A stretch of DNA of 64,000 nucleotides from Candidula unifasciata (GCA_905116865.2 CAJHNH020002446.1:195001-259000), one strand, 5' to 3'; positions 36,635 through 48,535 are shown, numbered from the stretch's first letter. Notes: a model not told the origin generated them from the letters alone. Program-made: numbers and translations.

Positions 36635-37112
36635 TGTTTTCATGTCTTAAACCTTCAACACATCTAGATTATTTCATGTCTTAAATCTTCAACACATCTA
36701 GATTATTTCATGTCTTAAACCTTCAACACATCTAGATTATTTCATGTCTTCAACCTTCAACACATCTAGATTATTTCATGTCTTAAACCTTCAACACATC
36801 TAGATTATTTCATGTCTTAAACCTTCAACACATCTAGATTATTACATGTCTTCAACCTTCAACACATCTAGATTATTTCATGTCTTCAACCTTCAACACT
36901 TCTAGATTATTTCATGTCTTCAACCTTCAACACATCTAGATTATTTCATGTCTTCAACCTTCAACACTTTTAGATTATTTCATGTCTTAAATCTTCAACA
37001 CTTCTAGATTATTTCATGTCTTCAACCTTCAACACTTTTAGATTATTTCATGTCTTAAATCTTCAACACTTCTAGATTATTTCATGTCTTAAATCTTCAA
37101 CACATCTAGATT
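36635..37112. repeat. 34-bp minisatellite, about 14 copies
   Basis: The unit is atttcatgtcttaaaccttc followed by aacacatctagatt. It has few variants, no spacers, and an intronic position. Confidence 0.95.
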
Positions 37113-37162
37113 ACTCATTTAGGCTGTCAAGGGAATGTTAGGCAATTTTCTTCAAAACCTTA

Positions 37163-37340
37163 TACAGTCGAGTCTGGTTAAGTAGAAGTCGCAGGGACCT
37201 AAGAAAATGCTTCCACTTATCAGGATTTCTACTTATCCAGACGGCACACACAATCGAGAAAGTAGCCGGGACTAAGCTGGTCATGTCGACTTAACCGAAA
37301 TTCGACTTATCCGAGTTCGACTTAAGTGGACTCAACTGTA
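37163..37340. mobile_element. pogo/Tigger-like MITE
   Basis: A 178-base element begins TACAGTCGAGTCTGGTTAAG and ends with the near-complement (CTTAAGTGGACTCAACTGTA), including TA at both ends. Internal gacttaa/ttaagtc blocks are repeated. CAG ends in a TA target fit the Tc1/mariner/pogo group. Confidence 0.75.
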
Positions 37341-37344
37341 TGTG

Positions 37345-37875
37345 AAGTCTCAGGGAATGTATTGGCTTGTTTGGTAACTGCCCAACATTCATAACAAATA
37401 TAGCTAATTCTCTTTAATATGCAATACTATTTTTTCTAACTACCATTCCTCTTTAACACACCATACTGCTTTTTCTAACTTCCAGTCATCGATAGCTATT
37501 GTCTCCCAGATTTTTATATGTATCAGTGGGTAGGAATTCTCCAAATTGAATCTTCTAATGTGTATCTCTGCTTAGGAACTTGCCTCATTGAATCTTTATT
37601 GCAATGCCTGCAGCTGCTTTTTCCTTCATTATTGGCTCAAGTGTTTAATATGTTCACCTTGCCATGCTGCATTTTATTGTGGTGCTGCTTCTCAGTTAAT
37701 AATTGTTCAGATTTAGCAACCACCGACAAAAAAACAAAATTAATCATAAAGGGCTGCTTTATCTGGCAACATATGATTTCAGTTAAAACTCTTCATTATT
37801 GCCAGAAAGTCAGCAGCTGTTAATGATAATCACATGTTGTTTCTCTCCTGTTCCAACTTGTGTGTGTATCATGCA

Positions 37876-37910
<35 letters not shown>

Positions 37911-38570
37911 CCCCTCCCTCCCTGTGAACAATCACTAAATCTGAATATTTTCCTCTCTACCTCCTGTCTGTAACTGTCAGATACTCCTTGTCTCTTCCAA
38001 GGTGTGTCTCCATTTCTCTCCCCTTTGAAACTCTCTCTTTCACACTGCTACTGATGCTACTACTACTGCTGCTGATAGGAGGATGATTTTAGTCCAAAGA
38101 TCTAAAGTATAAACTATGAGTAGCCATGACAATGTGATAAAACCAATGCTTTATTGAACAGTCTTACAGCCTTATATAAAATGTACATGTCGTACAAACT
38201 AGTGCCACGATGCACACATCACAATCATGAGTCTATAAATTGATTCACATAGAACATTAACATACAGCATGTACATATAAGGGAAAGAGGAGTGTTTACA
38301 AGCTTCAGCAACTCCGGGAAGAAGCGTCCATGATGACAAAAAGGAGATGACGGGTATATGTGATAACAGGAATTAATAACACTAGCATACAGAGATCAAA
38401 AATAATATCTTAACATGCACAGTGTGTGGCGACAGCACTAGCCATGCAGCCCTATATAATCGGACTCAAAGACTCCCTTTCCTAGAGTGCAAAAGTGGTC
38501 AACACAGACAGATATGTATAAACTGCATTGACAGCTCTGCACATTTGGTTTTCCTGAAAGCTATGTAAAT
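37345..38570. other. Unassigned intronic stretch with (CT)n at 37879
   Basis: No exon is recognised. The part at 38130-38540, with a reversed AATAAA (tttatt) and small-repeat character, might be an LTR or SINE remnant, but the ends cannot be defined. Confidence 0.35.
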
Positions 38571-38574
38571 CCCA

Positions 38575-38975
38575 TCTTGTTAATGGAAGTGAATAATGGA
38601 CAGTTAGTAGATTTGAGAAAAACTATTTGGGAGATGTGGTTTTATAGACGAATGTTGAGAATACATTGGACAGATAAAAAGAATAACGAAGACGTCTTGA
38701 AAAAAACTGACTCACGAAGAAAACTCATTGCCCACATTAGGAAGAGACAATCTACATTTTTTGGTCATGTGATGAGAAGGAGAAAATTGGATCACATCGT
38801 GACAGTAGGTAAATTGGGGGGAGGGGGGAGATAGAGGAAGAACGAGAGAACAGATGCTGGATAGTTTTACATTATGGCATGGAGGATCATCTGTGTCAGT
38901 GTATTGGAAGTACACGACACAGAAGGTTGTGGATAGACATGACTACTAACGCCACACGGCATGGACTTTAAGAAG
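38575..38975 (+). mobile_element. LINE 3' end
   Basis: It encodes MWFYRRMLRIHWTDKKNNED, then RRKLIAHIRKRQSTFFGHVM and an end with a HGMDF stop and GAAGAAGAT tail. This is the best-preserved example of the RTE-like C-terminus in this window. Confidence 0.78.
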
Positions 38976-39299
38976 AAGATCATCTCGTCGCCTTCCTTCG
39001 ATAACAGATGACGCAATGAGAACCTCACTGTGGTTTAATAATTTGTGTGTGTGAGTGTGTATTTGGTTTTTTTGTGAATACCTGAGTGCTGAAAATCTGC
39101 ATGTGTTTCATATTAGGTTTCTTTCCTAGTTTTATATGTTGCCATGAAGTGATTTATGGCCAACTCCTTATAATTTTCAAACATCATCGCATTTTGAACT
39201 TATTTAACTTTCATACTGGGTCTTCTCATTCATGTACAGTAAACAAGGTCCCTTTGTACGTCAGCAGCCGATCAGGTCTGTGGGACTAGACTCATATTT

Positions 39300-39450
39300 C
39301 TTATAGAACACAATGGGTGATGGTGTTCAACACCATGCCAACCGCCTTTACTTCCAAATACTTTACCTAGTACCCATTTAAAGCTGGGTCGACCTGACAG
39401 TCAAGGTCATGAATGAAAAAAAAATCCGGACCCACACGCCCACGACTTTC
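39300..39450 (-). repeat. S1-type SINE, minus orientation
   Basis: The complement of acctagtacccatttaaagc and gtcgacctgacagtcaaggt matches the S1 body. Confidence 0.6.
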
Positions 39451-39689
39451 ACTACAATGTATATGAAATCAGTTATCTAACCCAGCAGGTAAACGAATGA
39501 AACCAATGAACTTTTCTTTAAAGGATCATGAATTGGGCACTCAGGCCCGTGTTACACTCGGCCCCTCCAAACACTCATCTTTCAGAGGGCAGTATTTTAG
39601 CAATAAATCATATTATGTTCATATAACAAAATTTATAATACACCATAGCGAGAAGAAATCAGGCCATGCCTAAAAGCCGTGGGTTGCCA

Positions 39690-39955
39690 TAAATAGAAGT
39701 AAAGGTTCCTGTCTCTACGCCTTCGGGTGTAAAGAGCTAGAACTATATTGTATACACCAATTAGCACTAGGTGGGTAACTTGATCAGCATCACGCCGGCC
39801 ACCTTTACTTCCCAGGACTGCACCTAGTACCCCCTCAAGGCTGGGTCGACCTGGGATCCAAAGTAATTTTTGACAAAAGTCCGGTACCGCGCAGACCCGA
39901 ACCCACGACCTTCGGATCCGTAGTCGAGCGTCTAGCCGCTGCACCACGGCGGGTC
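39690..39955 (-). repeat. S1 SINE, minus orientation, nearly complete
   Basis: In the complement the head (gtggtgcagcggctagacgc) and a B-box (gggttcgggtc) are both present, followed by the standard body to ggtctac-type end. Confidence 0.75.
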
Positions 39956-40514
39956 CGTTGTGATAAACAGTCCAGCAGTTATTTTTGACGTACTGTGGCG
40001 GAATGGTTTGTTTTTGGATTAGAAGTAGGCTACTTATTTCTGATTTGCTTAGACTAGCAGTCCTCCCAAGGTCCCCATGGAACCACACAACAAAATAAAA
40101 AACAGGCTTTTTAAAGGGTAAATGAAAACATCGAAAATAAATTTTTCAGTATAATATAAATCAAAATTGTGTTTACTTACGACATATTTAATATAATAAT
40201 CAAAATTATAATTCATTAACCAGCCTCACGCCACTGAATTTGTTCAACCAACTAACCTCTGTGTAGGAAACGATTACATGTACCTGTTTTTAATAGCTCA
40301 TCACTGTTCGAACGTAACTTGTGGCATAGACCCTACTCTTCTGATAACTCGTAACTCGTGCCATTTTATTTTGGTTGCCTTATTTGTCCACAATCTTCTG
40401 TCTTGTGTAATGTCCGGCATTTTTAATAATGATGTTCTTCTATGTCGTATTGCAAAAATGCTCAACTTTCTCTCCCCCCCCCCTTTTTTTTTCCCGTCTG
40501 TCTCTCTGTGTGTG

Positions 40515-40517
<3 letters not shown>

Positions 40518-40585
<68 letters not shown>
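40518..40585. repeat. (CT)n microsatellite
   Basis: An uninterrupted CT run of about 66 bases. The SLSLSL open frames over it are artefacts. Confidence 0.97.
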
Positions 40586-40587
<2 letters not shown>

Positions 40588-40599
40588 GTCTCTCCACAT

Positions 40600-41340
40600 C
40601 TATTCTATTTAGTTTTCCAGTTGTTACGACATACACCAATTTTCATCTTGTCATGCGGTGCCCCAGGAGTGTATCTTCATCGTCACTGTCCTGTGGTGCC
40701 AGTCTGTGTAACATAGCACTCACAGTCAATTCTCCCACCTTTGTAATCCTTTCGATATCACAGACGGAATCCAGTCCAGTAGCCTTAGCCTCTCTCACTA
40801 ACGTTCGTTTTAGGGTTTATGTTTGATGCCCTCGCTTCCTGAATCCCCTTTTCACATTTCAGTGCCTGTTTTGTGATTTTCTGCTGGTTTGTTCTCAGGA
40901 TGTGTCCAGTATGGCGACATCTTCGTTGCCTTATAACCGTTGTGTTACTAGTGACTGCTCCAACATTTCTCTTATATCTTTACCTCTCTCACATTCATCG
41001 CATTTTATGTCCAACTTTTTCTTCATTCGTTTGTTTTCAAACGCATGTAACTATCGTTCCAAAGAATCTGTACTGGCCCTGAGGGTAATTAGCTCTCTTT
41101 GTTTTGAAGGCATCTTTATTAGTTTTATATCCATCTATAGTATTGTGATCATTTGTCTATAAACACCACATCTATGCAGCTTTCTCGCGTCTGCTCGTGG
41201 TCCGTGGTTCACATGATTCCATCAGGAATGGTTCTGAACTGCTTTATAGAAATCCTTCATTTGGCAAACATATATTGCACAGAATATTCTCCATCTCGTA
41301 AAATGCTGCGCTTACCTGGTCTCTTTAATATATTAGTTCT
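40600..41340 (-). mobile_element. Decayed LINE 3' region, minus orientation
   Basis: The complement contains, in broken frames, LHAFENKRMKKKLDIKCDEC and RRCRHTGHILRTNQQKITKQ, then EAKATGLDSV. These correspond to LINE C-terminal blocks (AFENKxxRKxL, HIGHxLRxxxxxITxxAL). Confidence 0.5.
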
Positions 41341-41955
41341 TTAAAATTGTTCATCTTTCCTTTGATGTTTTAGGTTACTTAAGTACTTTAAAATATGTGT
41401 CTGCATATAAGATAACATATGTAAGGAAACAAGCATATATCGATTAAATGTATCGTGTATATTTACACAAATATAACTAAGCAGAAACATTCTATATAAA
41501 CAGCAACTCATACAGACTGGTGCATATGATAGCTACTGCCATGTTAGTTTCGTATAATGTCATTTGCTGAAACAGAGGAAACAAATACAAATCAAATATA
41601 TACATCAAATAAACTACTGTTTACAAATACATTGTTAACGGGTTGCTTGTTGTACAGCATAGTAAAAATCATTATAATCAGTTGTCAATAAAGTACTATT
41701 TAAAATCATAGGTGCTTGAACATGTGGGCTCAGACAATTGCTCCCCCCCCCCTCCCCGCCCTTCCCTCCATTAATGTTAAAGGTGGCGGAGAACTCAAAG
41801 GGCTTCCGCCTTGCTTTAATAATAATACTTATTATTACCGCGCTATACAAAATACTTAAGGACCCCGCCAGTAGAAAATTATAGAGTGGGGGGGGGGGGA
41901 GCCGGGGGTTACCTATTTTCCTAGACTCCATGTTAAATTTTCTGTGGTCACGCAC

Positions 41956-42110
41956 CTGTAGAATTTTTACTGAAATGCTTTTAAGATGTTGTTTTTTCCT
42001 CTGGCGTTTTAATGTAAGGTATATGCGAAAGTCATAGAGCGTCCAGACTAAGACCGAACAAACTACTATAAAGAATGGTAACAAAGAACAATATGACGTC
42101 GCTAATGCTC
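41956..42110 (-). CDS. Second 7TM-receptor-like gene, TM5 exon
   Basis: A 155-base exon between acceptor gttccctcaccag and donor cag followed by gtgcgt. The frame that starts two bases in gives ALATSYCSLLPFFIVVCSVL, then VWTLYDFRIYLTLKRQRKKQ and HLKSISVKILQ. It is a strong hydrophobic helix after a Cys-containing lead-in and is followed by a highly basic loop, as in TM5 and the third intracellular loop of a class A receptor. It enters in phase 1, as the 40-base exon at 43864 requires, and leaves in phase 0, as the exon at 29868 requires. An alternative donor lies about 40 bases downstream (atag then gtaacc), but it would not keep phase. Confidence 0.55.
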
Positions 42111-42559
42111 CTGGTGAGGGAACTCATTTAACACGAATGTTTAATTATGTACAGAAAATATGCGCAAATTCCGTTCTTCTTTCGTTTCGTTGGTCAGCCT
42201 TCTCTATTTATACCAGTTTCCGAGGAACTCCTTTCAAAATGTGACGTCATTAAGTTGTTTGGCACTATTAGAGACGGAGTTGGTCGCTAGTAGCACTTCC
42301 GTCAAGGCAAACGGATCACCCCATAATTGTTCCGTGTTCTGCAGATTCTACGGGCTTCCATCGAGTTTTAACATCTAAGGTTGTTTCATGTAGCTAGAGG
42401 AGTAAACCTTCCTTATTAAATTTGTTTGGTAGAATCTTGTAGTAAATGTTCTGTGGTTTAAGCTGCGTGGCCAAATGTAAGATCGCTGTAGAGCCAATCA
42501 TTAGTTTTGTGCGCACGTTACTTTTAAATATGTGTGCTTTTTCTGGGTCTAAAGAAAGT

Positions 42560-42775
42560 CATACCTCTGGTTCTGTAAAGATATATGAGACTTACTGTTG
42601 GAGGATAGTTGTCTCTAAAACAAAGGCAGACATATGAGACTTACTGTTGAAGGATAGTTGTCTCTAAATCAAAGGCAGACTTCTGAGACTTTCTGTTGAA
42701 GGATAGTTGTCTCTAAAACAAAGGCAGACATATAAGTCTTACTGTTTAAAGATAGGTAATGTTTCTGAGATACTA
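42560..42775. repeat. Short outlying array of the 46-49-bp minisatellite
   Basis: About four copies of a unit (catatgagacttactgttga followed by aggatagttgtctctaaa). It is the same family as the large arrays at 45360-46195 and 48537-48925. Confidence 0.85.
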
Positions 42776-42779
42776 GAGA

Positions 42780-43605
42780 CCCAGTTTGAAATCATATAAT
42801 TTCAGTAGAAATTTAATTATATGTCCGTCTTGCTTTTTCTGCGAGCAACGAGTGTCAGCCAAATTCCCTCGTCGCTTCCCGTTATGCCATTCTCAAGCGG
42901 AACAACTGATCTCTCACAGCTTAAGATAATGGATGTGTCTGCCAAAGTTTCCATCAAAATCACTACAATCATATTTTTATCTATAGTTTGACAATTCACA
43001 TATTATGTCACACAAACACACACACACACAAAACCATTTGCAGCGAGTATCGATCCATGTGTTATAATAATCTTCTGAAACTTCAAGTGGAAAATTCTGG
43101 TTATTCATCTAATTCCTGACATTGGTCTTATTCCAGAATTTGAGTTTTGCGTGCATATCCGTTTTACTCACATCTGATTAGTCAGCTGTTCGACATGCTT
43201 ATTAGGTAGGCAGTGGGTCTGTCCCCCCCCCTCCCGCCCTCCCGCCCTCACCAAAAACATGGCCCTGGAACCCACACGGGGAATCATACAGATCAAGTAG
43301 TTAAAACATTTTGTTCTAACCCATGTTTATTAACGATGATTGATGTAATGATAAATTTTAACCTGGCATGCAACATTTCTCGTCATTTCCTTATAAACTG
43401 CTGCAAACAACAACAACAACAACAAAAAAACCGCATAGCTACTGAAAGGAACACACCGACTCACAATTTTGACATTCTGTATCTTTGTAATGCCATTAGT
43501 GAAAATTACTCAAATTTCACACAAGAATAACTTAGGATTCCACCAATCAATTTAAAAATTTTTTTTTTAAATCTGGGTCACGATAATTTGTAGGTGTACG
43601 GCCTT
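42780..43605. other. Unassigned intronic stretch
   Basis: A minus-strand frame at 42999-42817 looks faintly coding but has no splice sites that fit. A small CAA run and poly-T are seen near 43410 and 43560. Confidence 0.35.
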
Positions 43606-43610
43606 TCCTG

Positions 43611-43797
43611 TCAGTATGATATGTGGCCTCCTCTTGCGTGGATCAGTGACTGACATCTCATGGGCATGGATGCGGTCTGATGTGGGCCTGTTGGATGGCT
43701 GCCCAACTCTTCCTGGAGTGCCCGGAGCAGATGACGACCATTGGCTGGAGCAACGTCTCAGAGACAGACACGTCTTTGCAGCTCATCCCACAGGTGC
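43611..43797 (-). pseudogene. Tc1/mariner transposase C-terminal remnant
   Basis: The complement reads, with one internal stop, LWDELQRRV, then LRALQEELGS and SMPMRCQSLIHARGGHISY followed by TGA. The WDELxRR and RCxxxIxARGGHxxY patterns are diagnostic of the end of Tc1-type DDE transposases. Only about 60 codons of roughly 340 remain and no terminal inverted repeats were found. Confidence 0.8.
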
Positions 43798-43863
43798 TCA
43801 GTCGGAAATATGCATTTTTTTAAAGTATATATCTTACAATATTCAAGCATGAATAACTCTTAC

Positions 43864-43903
43864 CTTCATAAAATGTAATTCTCTTCATGTCACACAAACC
43901 GCC
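43864..43903 (-). CDS. 40-base candidate microexon of the second 7TM gene
   Basis: Between a strong acceptor (ttgatattctgcag) and a strong donor (gaag followed by gtaaga) lie 40 bases open in only one frame, giving GGLCDMKRITFYE plus one base. It joins the TM5 exon in phase, creating Gly. A Cys about 12-15 residues before a TM5 is what the second extracellular loop of class A receptors would supply. Upstream exons for TM1-TM4 were not found. Confidence 0.42.
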
Positions 43904-43909
43904 CTGCAG

Positions 43910-44300
43910 AATATCAAGGCACGTATATACAATGTGAAACAAACGCCACACAACACACACTAATAGTATGTCTATGTAGATGTAGAGAAAATTAATCAAA
44001 CACTACAGAGGTCACATTATTTAGTCGTGTATGGAAATTGTATGAAATGAAACACTATAACGGTCTGAGGTTAACTATATCACCCTTTCGACATATGTTG
44101 TTCAAGGTTCACAGTATCAAATGATGTATGTGCTCACTGGTCGTGTGCTTCTTACTGGAGAAACCTTACATTGGCAAGCCATATATGTGTACCTAAAACT
44201 CGTGATTCACACAGCGTATAATATTCGATGCATCCCGCATGTAAACCTCAACTGTGACAGCAGACTAAAAGTGAGAAAATGTTATTCATATCCTTTATTA
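43910..44300. other. Unassigned stretch
   Basis: A minus-strand segment near 44270-44200 has an acceptor-like cttttag and a short open frame (SAVTVEVYMRDASNIIRC), but its end is unclear. No call is made. Confidence 0.25.
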
Positions 44301-44304
44301 TACT

Positions 44305-44505
44305 ATAGGGTCGGCGTCTGTCGCTTAAGCGTTGCGAACGCGTTTTGTAACGCCGGGGTGCCGGGTTCGATTCCAGCTGCAGGCCTTGCGCATTGCGTTG
44401 GTTTCGACATTGGCATCGAGAAGCCAACCGTCCAGAAAGCAATGGCAAACTACTAGACGTAAATTTGCCTAGAAAAACCACAACAACCACACACAAAAAT
44501 GCTCG
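44305..44505 (+). repeat. tRNA-derived SINE, family S2
   Basis: The head has gtctgtcgcttaagcgttgc and a perfect B-box (gggttcgattcc). The body ends gcaatggcaaactactagac with an A-rich tail. Confidence 0.8.
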
Positions 44506-44674
44506 GGTAGGTTCTGCAATGTCCTGTAAAGAATACGTAACTAACTTTTTTTTTAAACTAACTATATTTTAGAGAATAAAGCATAAATATGGACAGTAAC
44601 TAGGGTGAAAATTTAGGCTTTACGAATATACTGAGATCATCAACAAGAATGAAAAAAGAAGAAACTAAATCTTA

Positions 44675-45210
44675 CAAGAAATGTCCGGCTACGGTGTGGG
44701 TAATGTCCGCCTACGGTCTGAGTAATGTCCGGCTACGGTCTGCGTTATGTCCGGCTACGGTCTGCATAATGTAAGGCTATGGTCTGAGTAATGTCCGGCT
44801 ACGGTCTGCGAAATGTCCGGCTACGATCTGCTAATATCCTATTACGGTTTGGGTAATGTCCGGCTACGCCTGTGTAATCTCCGGCAACGGTCTGGGAAAT
44901 GTCCGGCTATGGTCTGGGTAATGTCCGACTACGGTCTGAGTAATGTCCGGCTACGATCTGAGTAATGTCCGGCTATGATCTGGGTAATGTCTGGCTACGG
45001 TCAGGGTAATGTCCGACTACGGTCTGAGTAATTTCCGGCTACGGTCTGGGTAATGTCCGGTTGCGGTCTGGGTAATGTCCGACTATGGTCTGAGTAATGT
45101 CCGGCTACGATCTGAGTAATGTCCGACTACGGTCTGAGTAATGTCCGGTTATGGTCTGGGTAATGTCCGGCTACGGTCTGGGTAATGTCCAGCCACGGTC
45201 TGAGTAAGGA
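44675..45210. repeat. 22-bp minisatellite, about 24 copies
   Basis: The unit is ggtctgagtaatgtccggct followed by ac. It is CG-containing, with single-base variants at a few fixed positions. Confidence 0.95.
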
Positions 45211-45359
45211 AAGTTTTTTTTTTAAAGACATACAAGTTCAAAGTTAGTGTAATTTTTGTGTGTCATTCAAGCATTAAAAAATTATCAAATTACAACTCTC
45301 CTCTTAGGTATTTAGGTAAATTTAAGTTTACTGTTAAATGGTGGTTTTCCCCTGTGTCT

Positions 45360-46195
45360 GACAATCAGACATATGAGACTTACCTTTTATGGGTAGTTGT
45401 CTCTGAAACCAAGTCAGACATATGAGACAGACATTTGAGATTTACATTTAAGGGGAGCATTGCCTTTAAATTCACAGAATTCAAGGCTTACTGTAGTTGT
45501 CTCCTAAACAAAGACAAATGAGAATTACGGTTGAACGATAGTTAATGTTTGTGAGATATTAGAGACAGACATGTAAAACTTTATGTTGAATGGTAGTTAT
45601 TTCTGAGACAGGCATGCGAGAGTGACCTTTGAAGAATAGTTGCTTTACAGACAGACAGACAAATAAGACTTCCTGTCGAAAGACACTTAAAAATTGTAAA
45701 GTACTAGAGACAGACGTGTAAGACTTACTGCTGAAAGATTGCTATCTTTGAAACAAAGGCAGACATATGCGACTTACTGTTAAAGGATAGCTGTGTCTGA
45801 GACAAAACAGAATGTAAGACTTAATTTTTAAAAGACGGTTGTTACTGAGACAGAGTGTAAGACTTACTGTTAAAGGACAGTTGTATCTGAGTAAAGAATA
45901 ATGTAAGACTTACTGTTGAAGGACAGTCATATCTGAGACAAAAAGAATATAAGACGTAACGATGAAGGAGAGATATCTGAGACAAGAAGAATAAAAGACT
46001 TACTGTTGAAGAACAGTTGTATCTGAGACAAGAAGAATGTAAGACTTACTGTTAAAGGACAGTTATATCTGAGACAAACAGAATGTAAGACTTACTGTAG
46101 AAAGACAGTTATATCTGAGAAAAACAGAATGTAAAACCTACTGTTGAAGGACATTTGTATCTGAAACAAACAAAATACAAGACTTACTGTTGAAA
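45360..46195. repeat. 46-49-bp minisatellite, left arm
   Basis: The unit is close to agacttactgttgaaggaca followed by gttgtatctgagacaaacag and aatgta. Copies are diverged at the left and more uniform towards the right, where a LINE interrupts the array. Confidence 0.88.
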
Positions 46196-46199
46196 AACT

Positions 46200-48535
46200 A
46201 AATATTAGTCAGCCAACTGGATCAATCAAAAATGGTCAAGGAAAAGTAATTACTAACACTAAAGATCGAATGGACAGATGGGTGGAATATTTTGAAATGC
46301 TTCTAAATAGACCAGGCCCAGAGGTTCCCCCAGATATCCAGCCTTTAGAAATGGACTGGATATCAACTGTGAGATACTGTAATGGGGGATATTTTCACCC
46401 AGATTAGGATGGTTGGGGGGAAGGCCCAAAGCTGACCTAAAACACCGAGATATTCCAGATACTCGGATTAAACGAGAATCTTGAGATAGATGACCACTAG
46501 TTATCACGGGTACCACGATAATGCGACCAAAGGCCGCCACGTGAAGTAAAGGACCACCACGTGTTGCAACGTGAAACTAACCCGTGGTATAGGTCAGACT
46601 TGATTCTGGTCAAGTTTAGTTTGTGTCGACCTGTTGGGGCGAGAGGATGTGAGACTGAGTGGAAGAATGTCAACGTAAGAGTGATTGTTGAGAAAGGAGA
46701 CCCTGACGACAAAGTGTGAAGCCAAGATCGACCATGCCAGTCTGTGAAATGGCCAGAACCTCAACTTGATTCATGGGAGCCGACTCTGGTCAGGGAATGC
46801 ATGAAGAACCTGCATGTTGAAGGCTGCGTGAATTGGTGTGCGAGAGCTGTTTACTAGGACAACGACAGGACTCTTCTGTAAGTTATTACATGCCAATAAA
46901 CTTATGTTCGTACGGCAACGTCGGTGTCGTCTCGTACCAGTTTTGTAACGTAGAGTGTGTGAGAAGAACATCCACTACACACACATGAACACCACCTAAA
47001 CAACGAGAGGATATGAACACCACTTATTGCAGATACAATCCAAAGAGGAAATTAGGAAAGCTATCAATCTTCTCAAGGAAGGAAAGGCGGCAGGCCCAGA
47101 TGGTATCCCAGCTGAAGCCATCAGGGCCAACATAAACACATCAACAGAATTGCTACATTGATTATTCAGAAAAGTCTGGGAGACCGAAGAAATACCAGCA
47201 GACTGGAGAGAAGGATATCTTGTGAAACTGCTCAAAAAAGGTGATCTACAGGAGTGTAAAAACTATAGAGGAATTATGTTGCTGTCAGTTCCTGGAAAAA
47301 TATTGAGTAGAATTATTTTGGAAAGATTAAAAGATGCTATTGATAAAAAGCTAAGAGATGAACAGGCAGATTTTCGGTCAAACAGATCCTGTACTGACCT
47401 GATGGCCACATTACAATAGAGCAAAGCATTGAACTGAACTCACCACTTTACATTGGATTTATAGACTATGAAAAAGCATTTGACAACATTGATAGGGAAT
47501 CTCTCTGGAAATTGATTGGACACTATGGAATAACACATAAACTTATCAACTTAGTAAAGGCAACATATAAAGACATGAAATGTCGAGTTCTTCATGAGGG
47601 AAAGCTAACAGATGCATTTGAAATAGAAACAGGTGTGCGACAGGGATGTCTTTTGTCGCCTCTCTTATTTTCACTGGCTATAGACTGGATTATAAAAACA
47701 GTAACTGCTAACACCAAGAATGGAATTCAATGGACCCCTACAAAACAGCTTGATGATCTGGACTTCGCTGATGATATTGCTCTTCTGTTCCATTCACGGA
47801 ATCAGATGCAAGATAAATTAAATATACTTGATGCGAGATCACGGCAGCTTGATCGGGAAATCCATAAAGGAAAGACAAAGATAATGAGAATAAATCAGTC
47901 AAATAGTAATGTGGTTTCTCTTAATGGCACCCCACTCCAAGACGGGGAGTCGTACACCTATTTGGGCAGTAATGTAGATAAAGGTGGAGGAACTGACAGA
48001 GAGATTAAAATAAGAATACAAAAGGCAAGATGAACTTTCATAGCACTAGGGAATTTGTGGAGGTCAAAAGAAATTAAAAGAAATACTAAACTAAAAATTG
48101 TTAATTCTAATGTCAAATCAGTACTTTTGTATGGGGCGGAAACATGGAAAACAACTAAGACAATTACTAATAAATTACAGACATTCATTAACTGGAGCCT
48201 GCGCAGAATAGATGGAATAAAATGGTATGATATAATAACTTATGTAGAACTTTGGGAGAGAACTAAACAGGCTCCATTGGACCAAGAGGTGAGGAAAAGA
48301 CGCTGCCGTTGGATAGGATACACCCTGAGAGAACAGAACAGCATAACTAGAATGTCAGGGGCATAGGAATAAAGGAAGGCCAAAAAACACATGGAGAAGA
48401 GAGCTGGAGAATGAAGTTAAAAAGATGGGAAGGACATGGGGAGAGCTCCATGCAATGGCGAAGGATAGAACGACTTGGCGTGAGTTGGTTGAGGGCCTAT
48501 GCTCCATTGGAGGATAGAAAGGCAGAAGAAGACTT
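46200..48535 (+). mobile_element. LINE-A: non-LTR retrotransposon, RTE-like, decayed
   Basis: The sequence encodes a RT with its blocks in order. The lead-in is DRMDRWVEYFEMLLNRPGPE (46260-46320). AAGPDGIPAEAI follows at 47090-47125, NYRGIMLLSVPGK at 47255-47295 and DYEKAFDNID at 47465-47495. The palm blocks TGVRQGCLLSPLLF and DLDFADDIALLF are intact. A TYLGS block and LLYGAETW (48120-48150) come next, and the element ends in a GAAGAAGA-like tail. No endonuclease domain is present, so the 5' end is truncated. Defects include a stop at 47159, a frameshift near 47417 and a stop at 48031. A solo LTR sits inside it. Confidence 0.85.
46378..47031 (+). mobile_element. Solo LTR inserted in LINE-A
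   Basis: A 654-base segment begins TGTAATGGGG and ends CTTATTGCA, giving TG...CA ends. It is flanked by identical 5-base duplications GATAC (46373-46377 and 47032-47036). It carries an AATAAA near 46895. Removing it brings the two halves of the LINE coding region back next to each other. Ends and duplication size fit a Gypsy- or Bel-type LTR. No internal gag/pol region is present. Confidence 0.85.

Noticed and set aside
36635..37112. CRISPR-like direct repeats
   Set aside because: Units are contiguous without unique spacers, vary by point changes and sit in an intron of an animal gene, so this is a minisatellite. The other arrays were rejected for the same reason.
40278..40826. 182-residue open frame with a SLSLSL core
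   Set aside because: It spans a (CT)n run, and the flanks have no domain and overlap a decayed LINE on the other strand.
40600..41340. Coiled-coil-like protein read on the minus strand
   Set aside because: The Glu/Lys-rich phrases line up with LINE C-terminal blocks (AFENK, GHILR, ITKQAL) and are broken by stops, so a LINE relic explains them better.
42817..42999. 60-residue minus-strand frame as a possible exon of the second receptor
   Set aside because: The composition is plausible, but neither end has a fitting splice site and it would break the phase between neighbouring exons.
44305..44400. tRNA gene
   Set aside because: A and B boxes are present, but there is no intact cloverleaf and the sequence continues into a repeated body with an A-rich tail. 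It is a SINE. The S1 heads are the same case.
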